Shown one piece after another: positions 24,814 to 32,469 of a stretch of 51,956 nt of DNA (position 1 is its first letter; each line of letters begins with the position of its first letter). A program made the position numbers and the translations under genes. Source of the DNA: UBA1205 sp045534635 (lineage in GTDB: Bacteria; Bacteroidota; Bacteroidia; Bacteroidales; WCHB1-69); NCBI GenBank assembly GCA_045534635.1, contig JAZSKB010000037.1, positions 1 through 51,956 on the forward strand, given 5' to 3'. The notes below the pieces were generated by a model. It was not told where the DNA came from. It did no database searches and saw only the letters and a program-made list of their open reading frames with translations.

Positions 24814-24864
24814 ATATTTTTGCAAAAAAAATAATTTTAAAACTTTACTTGTTGAATCTATAAT
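24805..24864 (+). repeat. 60-base repeat with promoter box (R1, copy 2)
   Basis: This matches 12624-12683 at 56 of 60 positions. The 35-base core is 24827-24861. It carries a TAnnTTTG box (TATTTTTG at 24815-24822) and is followed by a second box at 24894-24901 ahead of the VWA gene, the same layout as at copy 1. Confidence 0.8.
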
Positions 24865-24893
24865 CTTAACGTAAAAAGTTGTAAAAAAAATGT

Positions 24894-24901
24894 TACCTTT
24901 G
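24894..24901 (+). promoter_or_regulatory. -7 box for VWA-rlmD operon
   Basis: TACCTTTG matches TAnnTTTG, in the AAAAAATGT context shared with the promoters at 202, 12728 and 32402, 20 bases before the VWA start. Confidence 0.75.
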
Positions 24902-24920
24902 CAAAAAAGTAGGTTATCCT

Positions 24921-26309
24921 ATGAAAATAAGAAATTTTGTAATTGTATTGTTTTTATTTTTTTGTTTTGGATATGGATTGCAAGCACAAATTTCCCCCAA
25001 TAACAATCTATCACAAACCAAAACACGAATACTATTTATTTTTGATGCTTCAAATAGTATGTGGGGAGATTGGCAAAGTGATAAAAAAATCCATATAGCC
25101 AACAAATTATTGTCAAAAATGATAGATAGTTTGGAACAATATCCTAATGTTGAATTGGCATTAAGAGTGTATGGACATCAAAAAGAATTTAAATTATATG
25201 ATTGTAACGACACAAAATTGGAAGTTCCTTTTGCACCAAATAATTTCCAAAGGATACAACAAAAATTAAAATCTATTTATCCCAAAGGGACAACACCTAT
25301 TAGTTTGTCTTTGGCTGCTTCCGAAAACGATTTTCCACAAGATTCTAATGCTCGCAATATTATTATTCTTATTACCGATGGTATAGAAGAATGTTCTGGA
25401 GACCCATGTGCAGTATCTCAAGCCTTGCAAAAAAAAGGCATTATTTTAAAACCTTTTATTATTGGTATCGGTTCAAATTTTAGTGTAGATTTAAGTTGTA
25501 TCGGCAATTATATTGATGCAAGTAGCGAAAAAGAATTTGACCAAGCACTTACTATTATTATAGAACAAATTTTTAATAAAACAACTTGTCAAGTTAATTT
25601 ATTAGATGCCAATGGAAAACCAACAGAAACAGATGTCAATATGAGTTTTTTTGACAATGCCAATGGAAAACTATTATATAATTATATTCATACTATGAAT
25701 CCTCGAGGATTACCTGATACATTATATATAAATTCTATGCCCTCGTATCGAATAAAAGTGCATACGTTGCCACCAGTAGAAGTTACAGACATTAAACTCA
25801 ATTCGGGCAATCATACTATAATTCCTATTGATGTTCCACAAGGAAGTCTTTTAATAAAATCTGTTACGAAAAACAATCGTTATCAAACAATTCCTGTTAT
25901 TGTTCGTCAAGTTGGACAGCATGAAATTTTAAATGTTCAATATTTTAATGTAACAGAAAAATATCTTATAGGAAAATACGATTTAGAAGTACTTTGTTTG
26001 CCACGATTAAAGATTCCTAATGTAGAAATCAATCAAAGTTATACTACACAAATAAAAGTCCCCGACCCTGGTATTGCCATTGTTCAAAAAGGAGATTATG
26101 GAGATGGAAGTCTTTACTATGTAAACAACGGCAACGATGAATGGATTTACAATTTACGTACCGATGATACTTCAGAATCTATTTTGCTACAACCCGGTAC
26201 TTACAAAGTCGTTTTTAGAAAAAAGAAAGAATATCAAACAATTAAAACACAAGAACTTATATTTATTGTTAAATCAAATTCTACAACAAGTGTTGTTGTA
26301 CCCAAATAA
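24921..26309 (+). CDS. Secreted von Willebrand factor A domain protein
   Basis: A 462-residue protein with a signal peptide ending near GLQAQ (residue 23). The VWA domain spans about 32-215 and has a complete metal-ion-dependent adhesion site: DASNS near residue 42, the Thr in KGTTPIS, and the Asp of LITDGIEECSGDPC. The C-terminal half has beta-rich stretches ending in VIVKSNSTTSVVVPK without a T9SS tail. VWA proteins of this type bind proteins through a chelated Mg ion. The cysteine pair after the ITDG motif (ECSGDPC) is a recurring feature of this periplasmic subgroup. It ends six bases before the RNA methyltransferase gene, so the two form an operon. Confidence 0.82.
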   Translation: MKIRNFVIVLFLFFCFGYGLQAQISPNNNLSQTKTRILFIFDASNSMWGDWQSDKKIHIANKLLSKMIDSLEQYPNVELALRVYGHQKEFKLYDCNDTKLEVPFAPNNFQRIQQKLKSIYPKGTTPISLSLAASENDFPQDSNARNIIILITDGIEECSGDPCAVSQALQKKGIILKPFIIGIGSNFSVDLSCIGNYIDASSEKEFDQALTIIIEQIFNKTTCQVNLLDANGKPTETDVNMSFFDNANGKLLYNYIHTMNPRGLPDTLYINSMPSYRIKVHTLPPVEVTDIKLNSGNHTIIPIDVPQGSLLIKSVTKNNRYQTIPVIVRQVGQHEILNVQYFNVTEKYLIGKYDLEVLCLPRLKIPNVEINQSYTTQIKVPDPGIAIVQKGDYGDGSLYYVNNGNDEWIYNLRTDDTSESILLQPGTYKVVFRKKKEYQTIKTQELIFIVKSNSTTSVVVPK

Positions 26310-26315
26310 TTAGCA

Positions 26316-27719
26316 ATGGGAAGAAAAAAGAAAGAACATTTTATTATAGAAAATTTAGTTATAAAAGAAGCAGGAGCCGAAGGCGTTTGCGTTGGAAGGC
26401 ACGAAGATAGAGTAGTTTTTGTTTCCAATGTTGTTCCTGGAGATATTGTTGATGTAGAAGTTTACAAACGTAAACATTCTTACTATATGGCAAGACCAAT
26501 ACAAATAAAATCTTTTTCTGAGCATAGAGAACAACCGAAATGTGAACATTTTGGACAATGTGGAGGTTGTAAATGGCAAAATATGAAATACGAAACACAA
26601 TTGTTTTACAAACAAAAGCAAGTTTTTGATAATTTTACTCGTATTGGCAAATTTGATTTTCCAGACATTTTACCTATTTTGCCTTCCGAAAATATTTACA
26701 ATTATCGCAATAAAATAGAATATACTTTTTCCAATCGTCGGTGGCTTTCTTTTGAAGAATTGGAGCATAAAGATGATTTCAATCTCAATGGATTAGGTTT
26801 TCATTTACCGGGAATGTTCGACAAAGTGCTTGATATTCAACATTGTAATTTACACAATGAAATAGGAAATCTTATTCGTAATGAAATAAGAACTTTTGCT
26901 TTGCAGAACAATATTTCTTTTTACAATGCACGTTCTCATGAAGGATTTCTTCGAAATTTGATTATTAGAAATTCTGTTTGTGGCGACTTGATGGTTATTT
27001 TAATTGTTGCTTACAATGACAATAATTTATATTTATTATTGGATTATCTAAAAGAGAAATTTCCTCAAATTACTTCTCTTATGTACGCTATCAATGATAA
27101 ATACAATGATAGTTTAAACGATGTTGCAATACATACTTACAATGGTAAAGATTATATGACCGAACAAATGGAAAATCTTTATTTTAAAGTCGCTCCTCAT
27201 GCTTTTTATCAAACCAATTCGGCACAAGCACTTAAACTTTATCAAACTGTGAGAACTGTAGCAAATATTCAATCACACGATATTGTTTACGATTTATATA
27301 CGGGCACAGGCACTATAGCATTGTTTGTTGCAAAATTGGCAAAAAAAGTTGTTGCTGTAGAATATGTTGAATCGGCTGTTGACAATGCCAAAGACAATGC
27401 GGCTATCAATCATATTGATAATGCTGTTTTTTACGCAGGCGATTTGGCTAAAATCTTTACTGATGATTTTATTGAACAAAATGAACGTCCAAATATTATC
27501 ATTACCGACCCTCCAAGAACTGGTATGCACCCTGATGTTATTGCTCAAATATTAAAAATCAAACCTCAACGGATAGTTTATGTGAGTTGCAATCCTGCTA
27601 CTCAAGCACGAGATATTGCTTTGATGACTCCTTTATATCAAGTCAAAGTTACTCAACCCGTAGATATGTTCCCTCAAACTCATCATGTTGAAAATGTATG
27701 TATGTTGGAATTAAAATAA
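26316..27719 (+). CDS. rlmD: 23S rRNA (uracil-5-)-methyltransferase, RlmD/RumA type
   Basis: A 467-residue SAM-dependent enzyme that methylates C5 of a uridine in RNA, in this family usually U1939 or U747 of 23S rRNA. An N-terminal TRAM domain (about 1-65) is followed by iron-sulfur cysteines in KCEHFGQCGGCKWQ. The methyltransferase domain has the SAM motif DLYTGTGTIALF, the substrate-side DPPRTGMHPD and the catalytic-cysteine motif VYVSCNPATQARD near the C terminus. Length is normal. The exact target base cannot be told from sequence alone because RlmC, RlmD and RlmCD share these motifs. Confidence 0.92.
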   Translation: MGRKKKEHFIIENLVIKEAGAEGVCVGRHEDRVVFVSNVVPGDIVDVEVYKRKHSYYMARPIQIKSFSEHREQPKCEHFGQCGGCKWQNMKYETQLFYKQKQVFDNFTRIGKFDFPDILPILPSENIYNYRNKIEYTFSNRRWLSFEELEHKDDFNLNGLGFHLPGMFDKVLDIQHCNLHNEIGNLIRNEIRTFALQNNISFYNARSHEGFLRNLIIRNSVCGDLMVILIVAYNDNNLYLLLDYLKEKFPQITSLMYAINDKYNDSLNDVAIHTYNGKDYMTEQMENLYFKVAPHAFYQTNSAQALKLYQTVRTVANIQSHDIVYDLYTGTGTIALFVAKLAKKVVAVEYVESAVDNAKDNAAINHIDNAVFYAGDLAKIFTDDFIEQNERPNIIITDPPRTGMHPDVIAQILKIKPQRIVYVSCNPATQARDIALMTPLYQVKVTQPVDMFPQTHHVENVCMLELK

Positions 27720-27776
27720 TATAGATAAAAGTGAAAGGAGAGGCGAAAGAGTTCCCCCTCCTTTTCTTATTTATGT

Positions 27777-27854
27777 TTATTGTAAATGAAACAATGAAAA
27801 AAACGTTAATATAATTTCACCTCTACAATTAAAAATATTAATATATATCCACAT
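27777..27854 (-). CDS. Possible 25-residue peptide after sigma-54-like site C
   Basis: On the minus strand an ATG (27852-27854) nine bases after the sigma-54-like site opens 25 codons (MWIYINIFNCRGEIILTFFS, then LFHLQ) to TAA. It is close enough to the -12 element that it could start at or before the transcription start, which weakens the call. The sequence is unrelated to the peptide after site A. Confidence 0.12.
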   Translation of the reverse strand: MWIYINIFNCRGEIILTFFSLFHLQ

Positions 27855-27862
27855 TAATACAT

Positions 27863-27879
27863 AACAAATACCGTGCCAA
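27863..27879 (-). promoter_or_regulatory. Sigma-54-like -24/-12 promoter (site C)
   Basis: The minus strand reads TTGGCACGGTATTTGTT: a perfect TTGGCACG -24 element and TTGT at the exact -12 spacing. It fires towards the 3' end of rlmD, where no minus-strand gene exists, so it would make an antisense or small RNA. The hairpin at 27734-27764 could end it. Confidence 0.55.
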
Positions 27880-27997
27880 AGGTTACCAAAAATATGATTT
27901 TTTTCAAAAAAAAATATAATGTCTTGATTTTTAGTAAGAAAAAGTTTTCAAAAAAAGAAAAAAAATAGTAGAACAATTTTGTTTGGAGTGAAAAATT

Positions 27998-28069
27998 ATG
28001 AAAAACATCCGTTTCGTTGGATTTAGTAACGTTGTTGCATTAGAAATTGTATGCACATTGGCTTGTTAG
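27998..28069 (+). CDS. Possible 23-residue small protein
   Basis: ATG at 27998 opens MKNIRFVGFSNVVALEIVCT followed by LAC and TAG. The stretch is less AT-rich than its surroundings, follows GGAG seven bases earlier and has a near-match -7 box (CAATTTTG, 27974-27981). The sequence has a basic start and a hydrophobic body with two cysteines at the end. No family is recognised. It could also be the decayed start of a gene. Confidence 0.3.
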   Translation: MKNIRFVGFSNVVALEIVCTLAC

Positions 28070-28096
28070 TAAAACAATTTTTTTAGAATTTTGTTA

Positions 28097-28110
28097 CACA
28101 ATATATTGTG
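28097..28110. promoter_or_regulatory. Palindrome between -33 and -7 of mpl promoter
   Basis: CACAATATATTGTG is a perfect 14-base palindrome immediately before the -7 box (28112) and just after a TTG (28091-28093) suited to the -33 element. This is the classic position for a repressor operator. Confidence 0.5.
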
Positions 28111-28111
28111 C

Positions 28112-28119
28112 TATCTTTG
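28112..28119 (+). promoter_or_regulatory. -7 box for mpl
   Basis: TATCTTTG matches TAnnTTTG, 20 bases before the mpl start. Confidence 0.75.
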
Positions 28120-28138
28120 TTAAAAATATTTTAGAAAA

Positions 28139-29497
28139 ATGAAAGTACATTTTATCGCTATCGGAGGCAGTGCAATGCACAATTTAGCCATATCATTGAA
28201 AATAAAAGGGTATCAAATATCAGGTTCTGACGATGAAATATTTGAACCATCTAAAAGTCGTTTAGCCAAATATAATATCTTACCAAGCAAAATCGGTTGG
28301 GACGAAAACAATATTACACCTGATTTAGATGCAGTTATATTGGGAATGCACGCCCGAGAAGATAATCCAGAATTGATAAAAGCCAAACAATTAGGGTTAA
28401 AAATATATTCTTATCCAGAATTTCTATACGAACAATCGAAAAATAAAACCCGTATAGTAGTAGGAGGTAGTCACGGAAAAACAACAATAACTTCAATGAT
28501 TTTGCATGTATTCAATACTTATGGAATCGCTTGTGATTATATGGTTGGAGCCCAACTCGAAGGATTTGAAGTAATGGTAAAACTCTCTGAAGATGCCCCT
28601 TTTATGGTAATAGAAGGCGATGAATATTTAACTTCTCCAATAGACCGCCGACCAAAATTTCATTTGTACCAACCTCATATTGGTATTATTAGCGGAATCG
28701 CTTGGGACCATATCAATGTATTTCCTACTTTTGATATTTATGTAGAACAATTTAAAATTTTTGCAGATACCATTCCCGAAAAAGGAGCTTTTATTTATTG
28801 TCAAGAAGACGAAAATTGTTGTAAAATAGCAACACAAAGCAAAGTAAAACATTGTCACCCATATTCTTTACCTAAATATAGAATTGATAATCGCCAATAT
28901 ATTCTTTTAACAAAAGACAAAGAATTTCCACTACAAATATTTGGAAAACACAATCTTATGAATCTCAATGCTGCTCGTTGGGCTTGTCATTATGCAGGTA
29001 TCTCCGAAAATGATTTTTATACCGCTATCAGTACTTTCAAAGGGGCTTCTAAACGTTTGGAATTGATAAAAGAAACACCTTCTTTTACTATGTACAAAGA
29101 TTTTGCTCATTCTCCATCGAAATTAAAAGCAACAATAGACGCTGTTACAGAAAAATTTCCTGATAGACAAACAATAGCTTGTTTAGAATTGCACACTTTC
29201 AGTAGTCTTACTGCAGAATTTTTGCAACAATATGCTCATACCATGGACAAAGCAAGTGTTCCTATTGTCTATTTCAACCCACATACTATTGCTCACAAAA
29301 AATTACCACCTATTACTAATGAAATGATTTTCAATGCATTTCAAAATAATAATATTCTTGTTTATCAAGATTCAGCATTACTTTGCAAGGATTTATTAAA
29401 TATAAATTGGCAAAATAAAACCTTATTGATGATGTCTTCTGGCAATTTTGATGGATTGAATTACAATAATATAGCTGATGATATTTGTTTAAATTAA
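28139..29497 (+). CDS. mpl: UDP-N-acetylmuramate:tripeptide ligase-like Mur ligase
   Basis: A 452-residue Mur-family ligase that in peptidoglycan recycling joins L-Ala-D-Glu-mDAP to UDP-MurNAc in the cytosol. The N-terminal Rossmann domain begins MKVHFIAIGGSAMHNLAISL, the nucleotide-binding loop GGSHGKTT lies near residues 109-116, and the EGDEY motif and central domain follow. The C-terminal domain has the family DFAHSPSKL motif. SPSK in place of the HHPT/HHPR seen in proteobacterial Mpl is, from memory, usual in Bacteroidota members. Length matches Mpl. It appears monocistronic, with a promoter that contains a palindrome. Confidence 0.88.
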   Translation: MKVHFIAIGGSAMHNLAISLKIKGYQISGSDDEIFEPSKSRLAKYNILPSKIGWDENNITPDLDAVILGMHAREDNPELIKAKQLGLKIYSYPEFLYEQSKNKTRIVVGGSHGKTTITSMILHVFNTYGIACDYMVGAQLEGFEVMVKLSEDAPFMVIEGDEYLTSPIDRRPKFHLYQPHIGIISGIAWDHINVFPTFDIYVEQFKIFADTIPEKGAFIYCQEDENCCKIATQSKVKHCHPYSLPKYRIDNRQYILLTKDKEFPLQIFGKHNLMNLNAARWACHYAGISENDFYTAISTFKGASKRLELIKETPSFTMYKDFAHSPSKLKATIDAVTEKFPDRQTIACLELHTFSSLTAEFLQQYAHTMDKASVPIVYFNPHTIAHKKLPPITNEMIFNAFQNNNILVYQDSALLCKDLLNINWQNKTLLMMSSGNFDGLNYNNIADDICLN

Positions 29498-29578
29498 ATA
29501 TCGAATGGAATAGAAACATTTTGTAATGCGTAAAAATAAATTCAATTTTTGAAAATTTGTAAAATAAAAATTTAACGA

Positions 29579-29613
29579 ATAGATTCAACAAGCAAAGTTT
29601 TAAAATTATTTTT
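29579..29613 (-). repeat. 35-base core of repeat R1, inverted copy 3
   Basis: The minus strand matches the R1 core of copy 2 at 34 of 35 positions and that of copy 1 at 33 of 35. The left arm with the promoter box is not conserved here. It lies in the gap between mpl and the M3 peptidase, antisense to both. Confidence 0.75.
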
Positions 29614-29678
29614 GATAAAAAAATATAACTATTCAATTTGAATTTATACTTTTTATGAATTTGTTTAAATTTTTTTAT

Positions 29679-29686
29679 TACTTTTG
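29679..29686 (+). promoter_or_regulatory. -7 box for M3 peptidase-rpiB
   Basis: TACTTTTG matches TAnnTTTG. The leader to the start at 29783 is about 90 bases and contains the inverted repeat AAGGACTTT (29714-29722) / AAAGTCCTT (29764-29772). Confidence 0.7.
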
Positions 29687-29782
29687 CAAATTGATTATTT
29701 TGTATTTTGTTTAAAGGACTTTGCAAGATAAAAATATCAATACAAAGTAAGAATAAAAACAAAAAAGTCCTTGATGATTACA

Positions 29783-31885
29783 ATGAAAAGATGTATTAGT
29801 ATATGTATTGTAGCAAGTTTATTTGCTTATAGTTGTCAAACCAAACCAAAAGAAAATATGCAAAATCCGTTTTTCCAAACATGGGATACACCATTTGAGG
29901 TTCCTCCATTTGATAAGATAATTCCGGCACACTATATACCCGCTTTTGAAGAAGGAATGCGTCAACAAAATGAAGAAATTGTTGCGATAATCAACAATAG
30001 CGAAAGTCCAAATTTTAAGAATACTATTGCTGCTCTTGATTATAGTGGTAGTTTGCTTGACAAAGTGGCTGCAGTTTTTTTCAATGTGTTGGAAACCAAT
30101 AATAATGAAGAAATGCAACAAATTGCTCAAGAAATATCACCAAAATTGAGTGCTCATAGCGATGCTATCAATTTTAATATTGATTTATTTAAAAGAGTAA
30201 AATTTGTTTATGATAATAGTGATAATGAAAAACTTACTCAAGAGGAACACCGTCTTTTAGAAAAAACTTACAAAGATTTTATTCGTGGAGGTGTTAATCT
30301 TTCAGGAGAACAAAAAGAACGGTTTGCGGCTATCAATCAAAGAATTGCAAAACTTACTCTTGATTTCAACAACAATGTATTAGCAGCGACTAATGCTTAC
30401 AAACTAATAATTGAAGATAGCAATGACTTGAAAGGATTGCCAGCAAACATTGTTGAGGCTGCCAAAGAAGAAGCCAATAAAGACAATTCTACCAAAGGGA
30501 AATGGGTGTTTACACTTCAAAATCCAAGTTTAATACCATTTTTAGAATATGCTCAAAATCGAGATAAAAGACAAGAAATATGGCAAGCCTATTCTCAAAG
30601 ATGTATTGGTGGAAAATATGATAACAATGCTATTATCAACGAATTGGTAAATTTACGTATAGAAAGAGCACAACTTTTGGGTTATCAATCACATGCTGCG
30701 TTTATTTTAGATGAAAATATGGCAAAAACATCTGAAGCCGTATATGAACTTCTTTTAAAAGTATGGGAACCTGCTCTAAAAAAAGCAAAAGAAGAATTGG
30801 CTTATTATCAGAAAAAAGCAGGTGATGAAAAAATAGCCCCTTGGGATTGGCGTTATTATACAGAAATTATTCGTAATGAGCAGTTTAATATAAATCAAGA
30901 TACTCTTCGACCTTATTTTTCATTGCCGAATGTGCTTCAAGGAGTTTTTTCTGTGGCAAAAAATCTTTATGGACTTACTTTTGAAAAAAACAAAACACTT
31001 CCTATTTATGATAGTTCTGTTGTGACATACGAAGTAAAAGACCAAGGAAATACTATTGGTATTTTATATATGGATTTTTATGCTCGCGAAAGTAAATCCA
31101 GTGGAGCGTGGATGACAGAATTTCGTGGACAATACCGAACCCCAGAAGGAAAAAATATATTGCCTATTATTTCTGTAGTATGCAATTTTTCAAATCCGAC
31201 AATCAATACGCCTTCTTTGCTCAATATTGACGAAGTTCAAACATTATTCCACGAATTTGGACATGCACTTCATGGTTTATTGAGTAAATGCCAATACAAA
31301 TCAATGGCAGGAACAAATGTTTCCCGTGATTTTGTGGAATTACCTTCTCAAATTATGGAAAATTGGGCAACTTGTCCAGAAGTGTTGAAATCTTATGCAA
31401 AACACTATCAAACAGGAGAAACAATACCGCAATATCTTATTGATAAAATTTCCCAAAGTGAAACTTTTGGACAAGGATTTATCAATACAGAACTTATTGC
31501 CGCTTCTTTACTTGATATGGATTATCACACTTTGACAATAGTTCAAGATATAAATCCTATTGATTTTGAAACCAAAGCAATGCAAAAATATGGTCTTATT
31601 CCAGAAATAATTTCTCGCTACAAAAGTCAATATTTCAAACATATTTTTACAGATGCTTTTGGTTATTCAGCTGGTTATTACGGATATACATGGGCGGCTG
31701 TTTTAGATGCTGATGCTTTTGAAGCGTTTAAAGAAAATGGTTTGTTCGACCCTACAACCGCAAAAGCATTTCGTAGTAATATTTTAGAAAAAGGCAATAG
31801 TGTTGACCCAATGGAAGCATACAAAGCATTTCGTAAAAAAGAACCATCAATAGAGCCATTATTGAATAAAAGAGGATTAAAATAA
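29783..31885 (+). CDS. M3-family zinc oligopeptidase lipoprotein (Dcp-like)
   Basis: A 700-residue peptidase of the M3 family that trims peptides, probably as a peptidyl-dipeptidase. The start at 29783 gives MKRCISICIVASLFAYSC, a lipoprotein signal with Cys18 (AYSC). An upstream in-frame ATG at 29774 is possible but adds nothing. The zinc site HEFGH lies near residue 490 inside FHEFGHALHGLL, and the third ligand region ELPSQIMENW follows about 25 residues later. The C-terminal substrate-binding FGYSAGYYGYTWA block is intact. The protein would sit in the periplasm attached to a membrane. rpiB follows after 19 bases. Confidence 0.92.
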   Translation: MKRCISICIVASLFAYSCQTKPKENMQNPFFQTWDTPFEVPPFDKIIPAHYIPAFEEGMRQQNEEIVAIINNSESPNFKNTIAALDYSGSLLDKVAAVFFNVLETNNNEEMQQIAQEISPKLSAHSDAINFNIDLFKRVKFVYDNSDNEKLTQEEHRLLEKTYKDFIRGGVNLSGEQKERFAAINQRIAKLTLDFNNNVLAATNAYKLIIEDSNDLKGLPANIVEAAKEEANKDNSTKGKWVFTLQNPSLIPFLEYAQNRDKRQEIWQAYSQRCIGGKYDNNAIINELVNLRIERAQLLGYQSHAAFILDENMAKTSEAVYELLLKVWEPALKKAKEELAYYQKKAGDEKIAPWDWRYYTEIIRNEQFNINQDTLRPYFSLPNVLQGVFSVAKNLYGLTFEKNKTLPIYDSSVVTYEVKDQGNTIGILYMDFYARESKSSGAWMTEFRGQYRTPEGKNILPIISVVCNFSNPTINTPSLLNIDEVQTLFHEFGHALHGLLSKCQYKSMAGTNVSRDFVELPSQIMENWATCPEVLKSYAKHYQTGETIPQYLIDKISQSETFGQGFINTELIAASLLDMDYHTLTIVQDINPIDFETKAMQKYGLIPEIISRYKSQYFKHIFTDAFGYSAGYYGYTWAAVLDADAFEAFKENGLFDPTTAKAFRSNILEKGNSVDPMEAYKAFRKKEPSIEPLLNKRGLK

Positions 31886-31904
31886 TTTAAGTAAATATAT
31901 CATT

Positions 31905-32339
31905 ATGAAAGACATATTAATTGCTTGCGACCATGCAGGATTTGAAACAAAAAAATATATTATAGAACAATTAGAAAAAGAAGGTTATACCTTTAAAGAT
32001 ATGGGTACTCATTCTACCGAAAGTATGGATTATCCAGATGTAGTTCACCCTTTAGCACAACTTATCAATGATGGAACATATCCAAAAGGTATTTTGCTTT
32101 GTGGTTCTGGCAATGGTGTAAATATGACTGCCAATAAATATCCTTCTGTTCGTTCTGCTTTATGTTGGACAGAAGAATTAGCAGCCTTGGCTCGACAACA
32201 TAACAATGCTAATATTGTTGCAATTCCTGCTCGATTTGTAGATAAAGATATTGCGGTAAAAATTGCGAAAATATTTTTAAATACCGATTTTGAAGGAGGT
32301 CGTCACGAAAAACGAGTTGCAAAAATATATCCTTTTTAA
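31905..32339 (+). CDS. rpiB: Ribose 5-phosphate isomerase B
   Basis: A 144-residue enzyme converting ribose 5-phosphate to ribulose 5-phosphate. The N-terminal IACDHAGFETK, the DYPDV segment, the catalytic cysteine in LLCGSGNGV and the TEELAALARQHNNANIVAIPARF block are all typical of RpiB. It shares its product with rpe at the other end of the window but is not near it. It is co-transcribed with the M3 peptidase gene (19-base gap). Confidence 0.96.
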   Translation: MKDILIACDHAGFETKKYIIEQLEKEGYTFKDMGTHSTESMDYPDVVHPLAQLINDGTYPKGILLCGSGNGVNMTANKYPSVRSALCWTEELAALARQHNNANIVAIPARFVDKDIAVKIAKIFLNTDFEGGRHEKRVAKIYPF

Positions 32340-32401
32340 TTGCTCATTATTGAGTTTTTATGCCTGATTTTTTAGAATACTTGCATTTTGATAAAAAATG
32401 T

Positions 32402-32409
32402 TATCTTTG
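32402..32409 (+). promoter_or_regulatory. -7 box for DUF4175-MATE operon
   Basis: TATCTTTG matches TAnnTTTG, in the recurring AAAAAATGT context. The leader to the start at 32470 is about 55 bases. Confidence 0.7.
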
Positions 32410-32469
32410 TAAATTCAATTTTATATCATACTTTATAATGTAAAGTATTGAATTAGTTTATTTTTAAAA

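Larger units (their letters stand above)
27720..28138. other. Intergenic region before mpl
   Basis: This 419-base gap holds a weak hairpin (AAAGGAG at 27734-27740 with CTCCTTT at 27758-27764), a minus-directed sigma-54-like site (27863-27879), a 23-codon plus-strand frame (27998-28069), and the mpl promoter (28112) with a palindrome inside it (28097-28110). No larger gene is supported. Confidence 0.65.

Noticed and set aside
29331..29762. 143-codon minus-strand frame between mpl and the M3 peptidase
   Set aside because: It overlaps the end of mpl, is made almost only of Phe, Lys, Ile, Leu and Tyr, and crosses the inverted R1 repeat and a promoter. It looks like chance.
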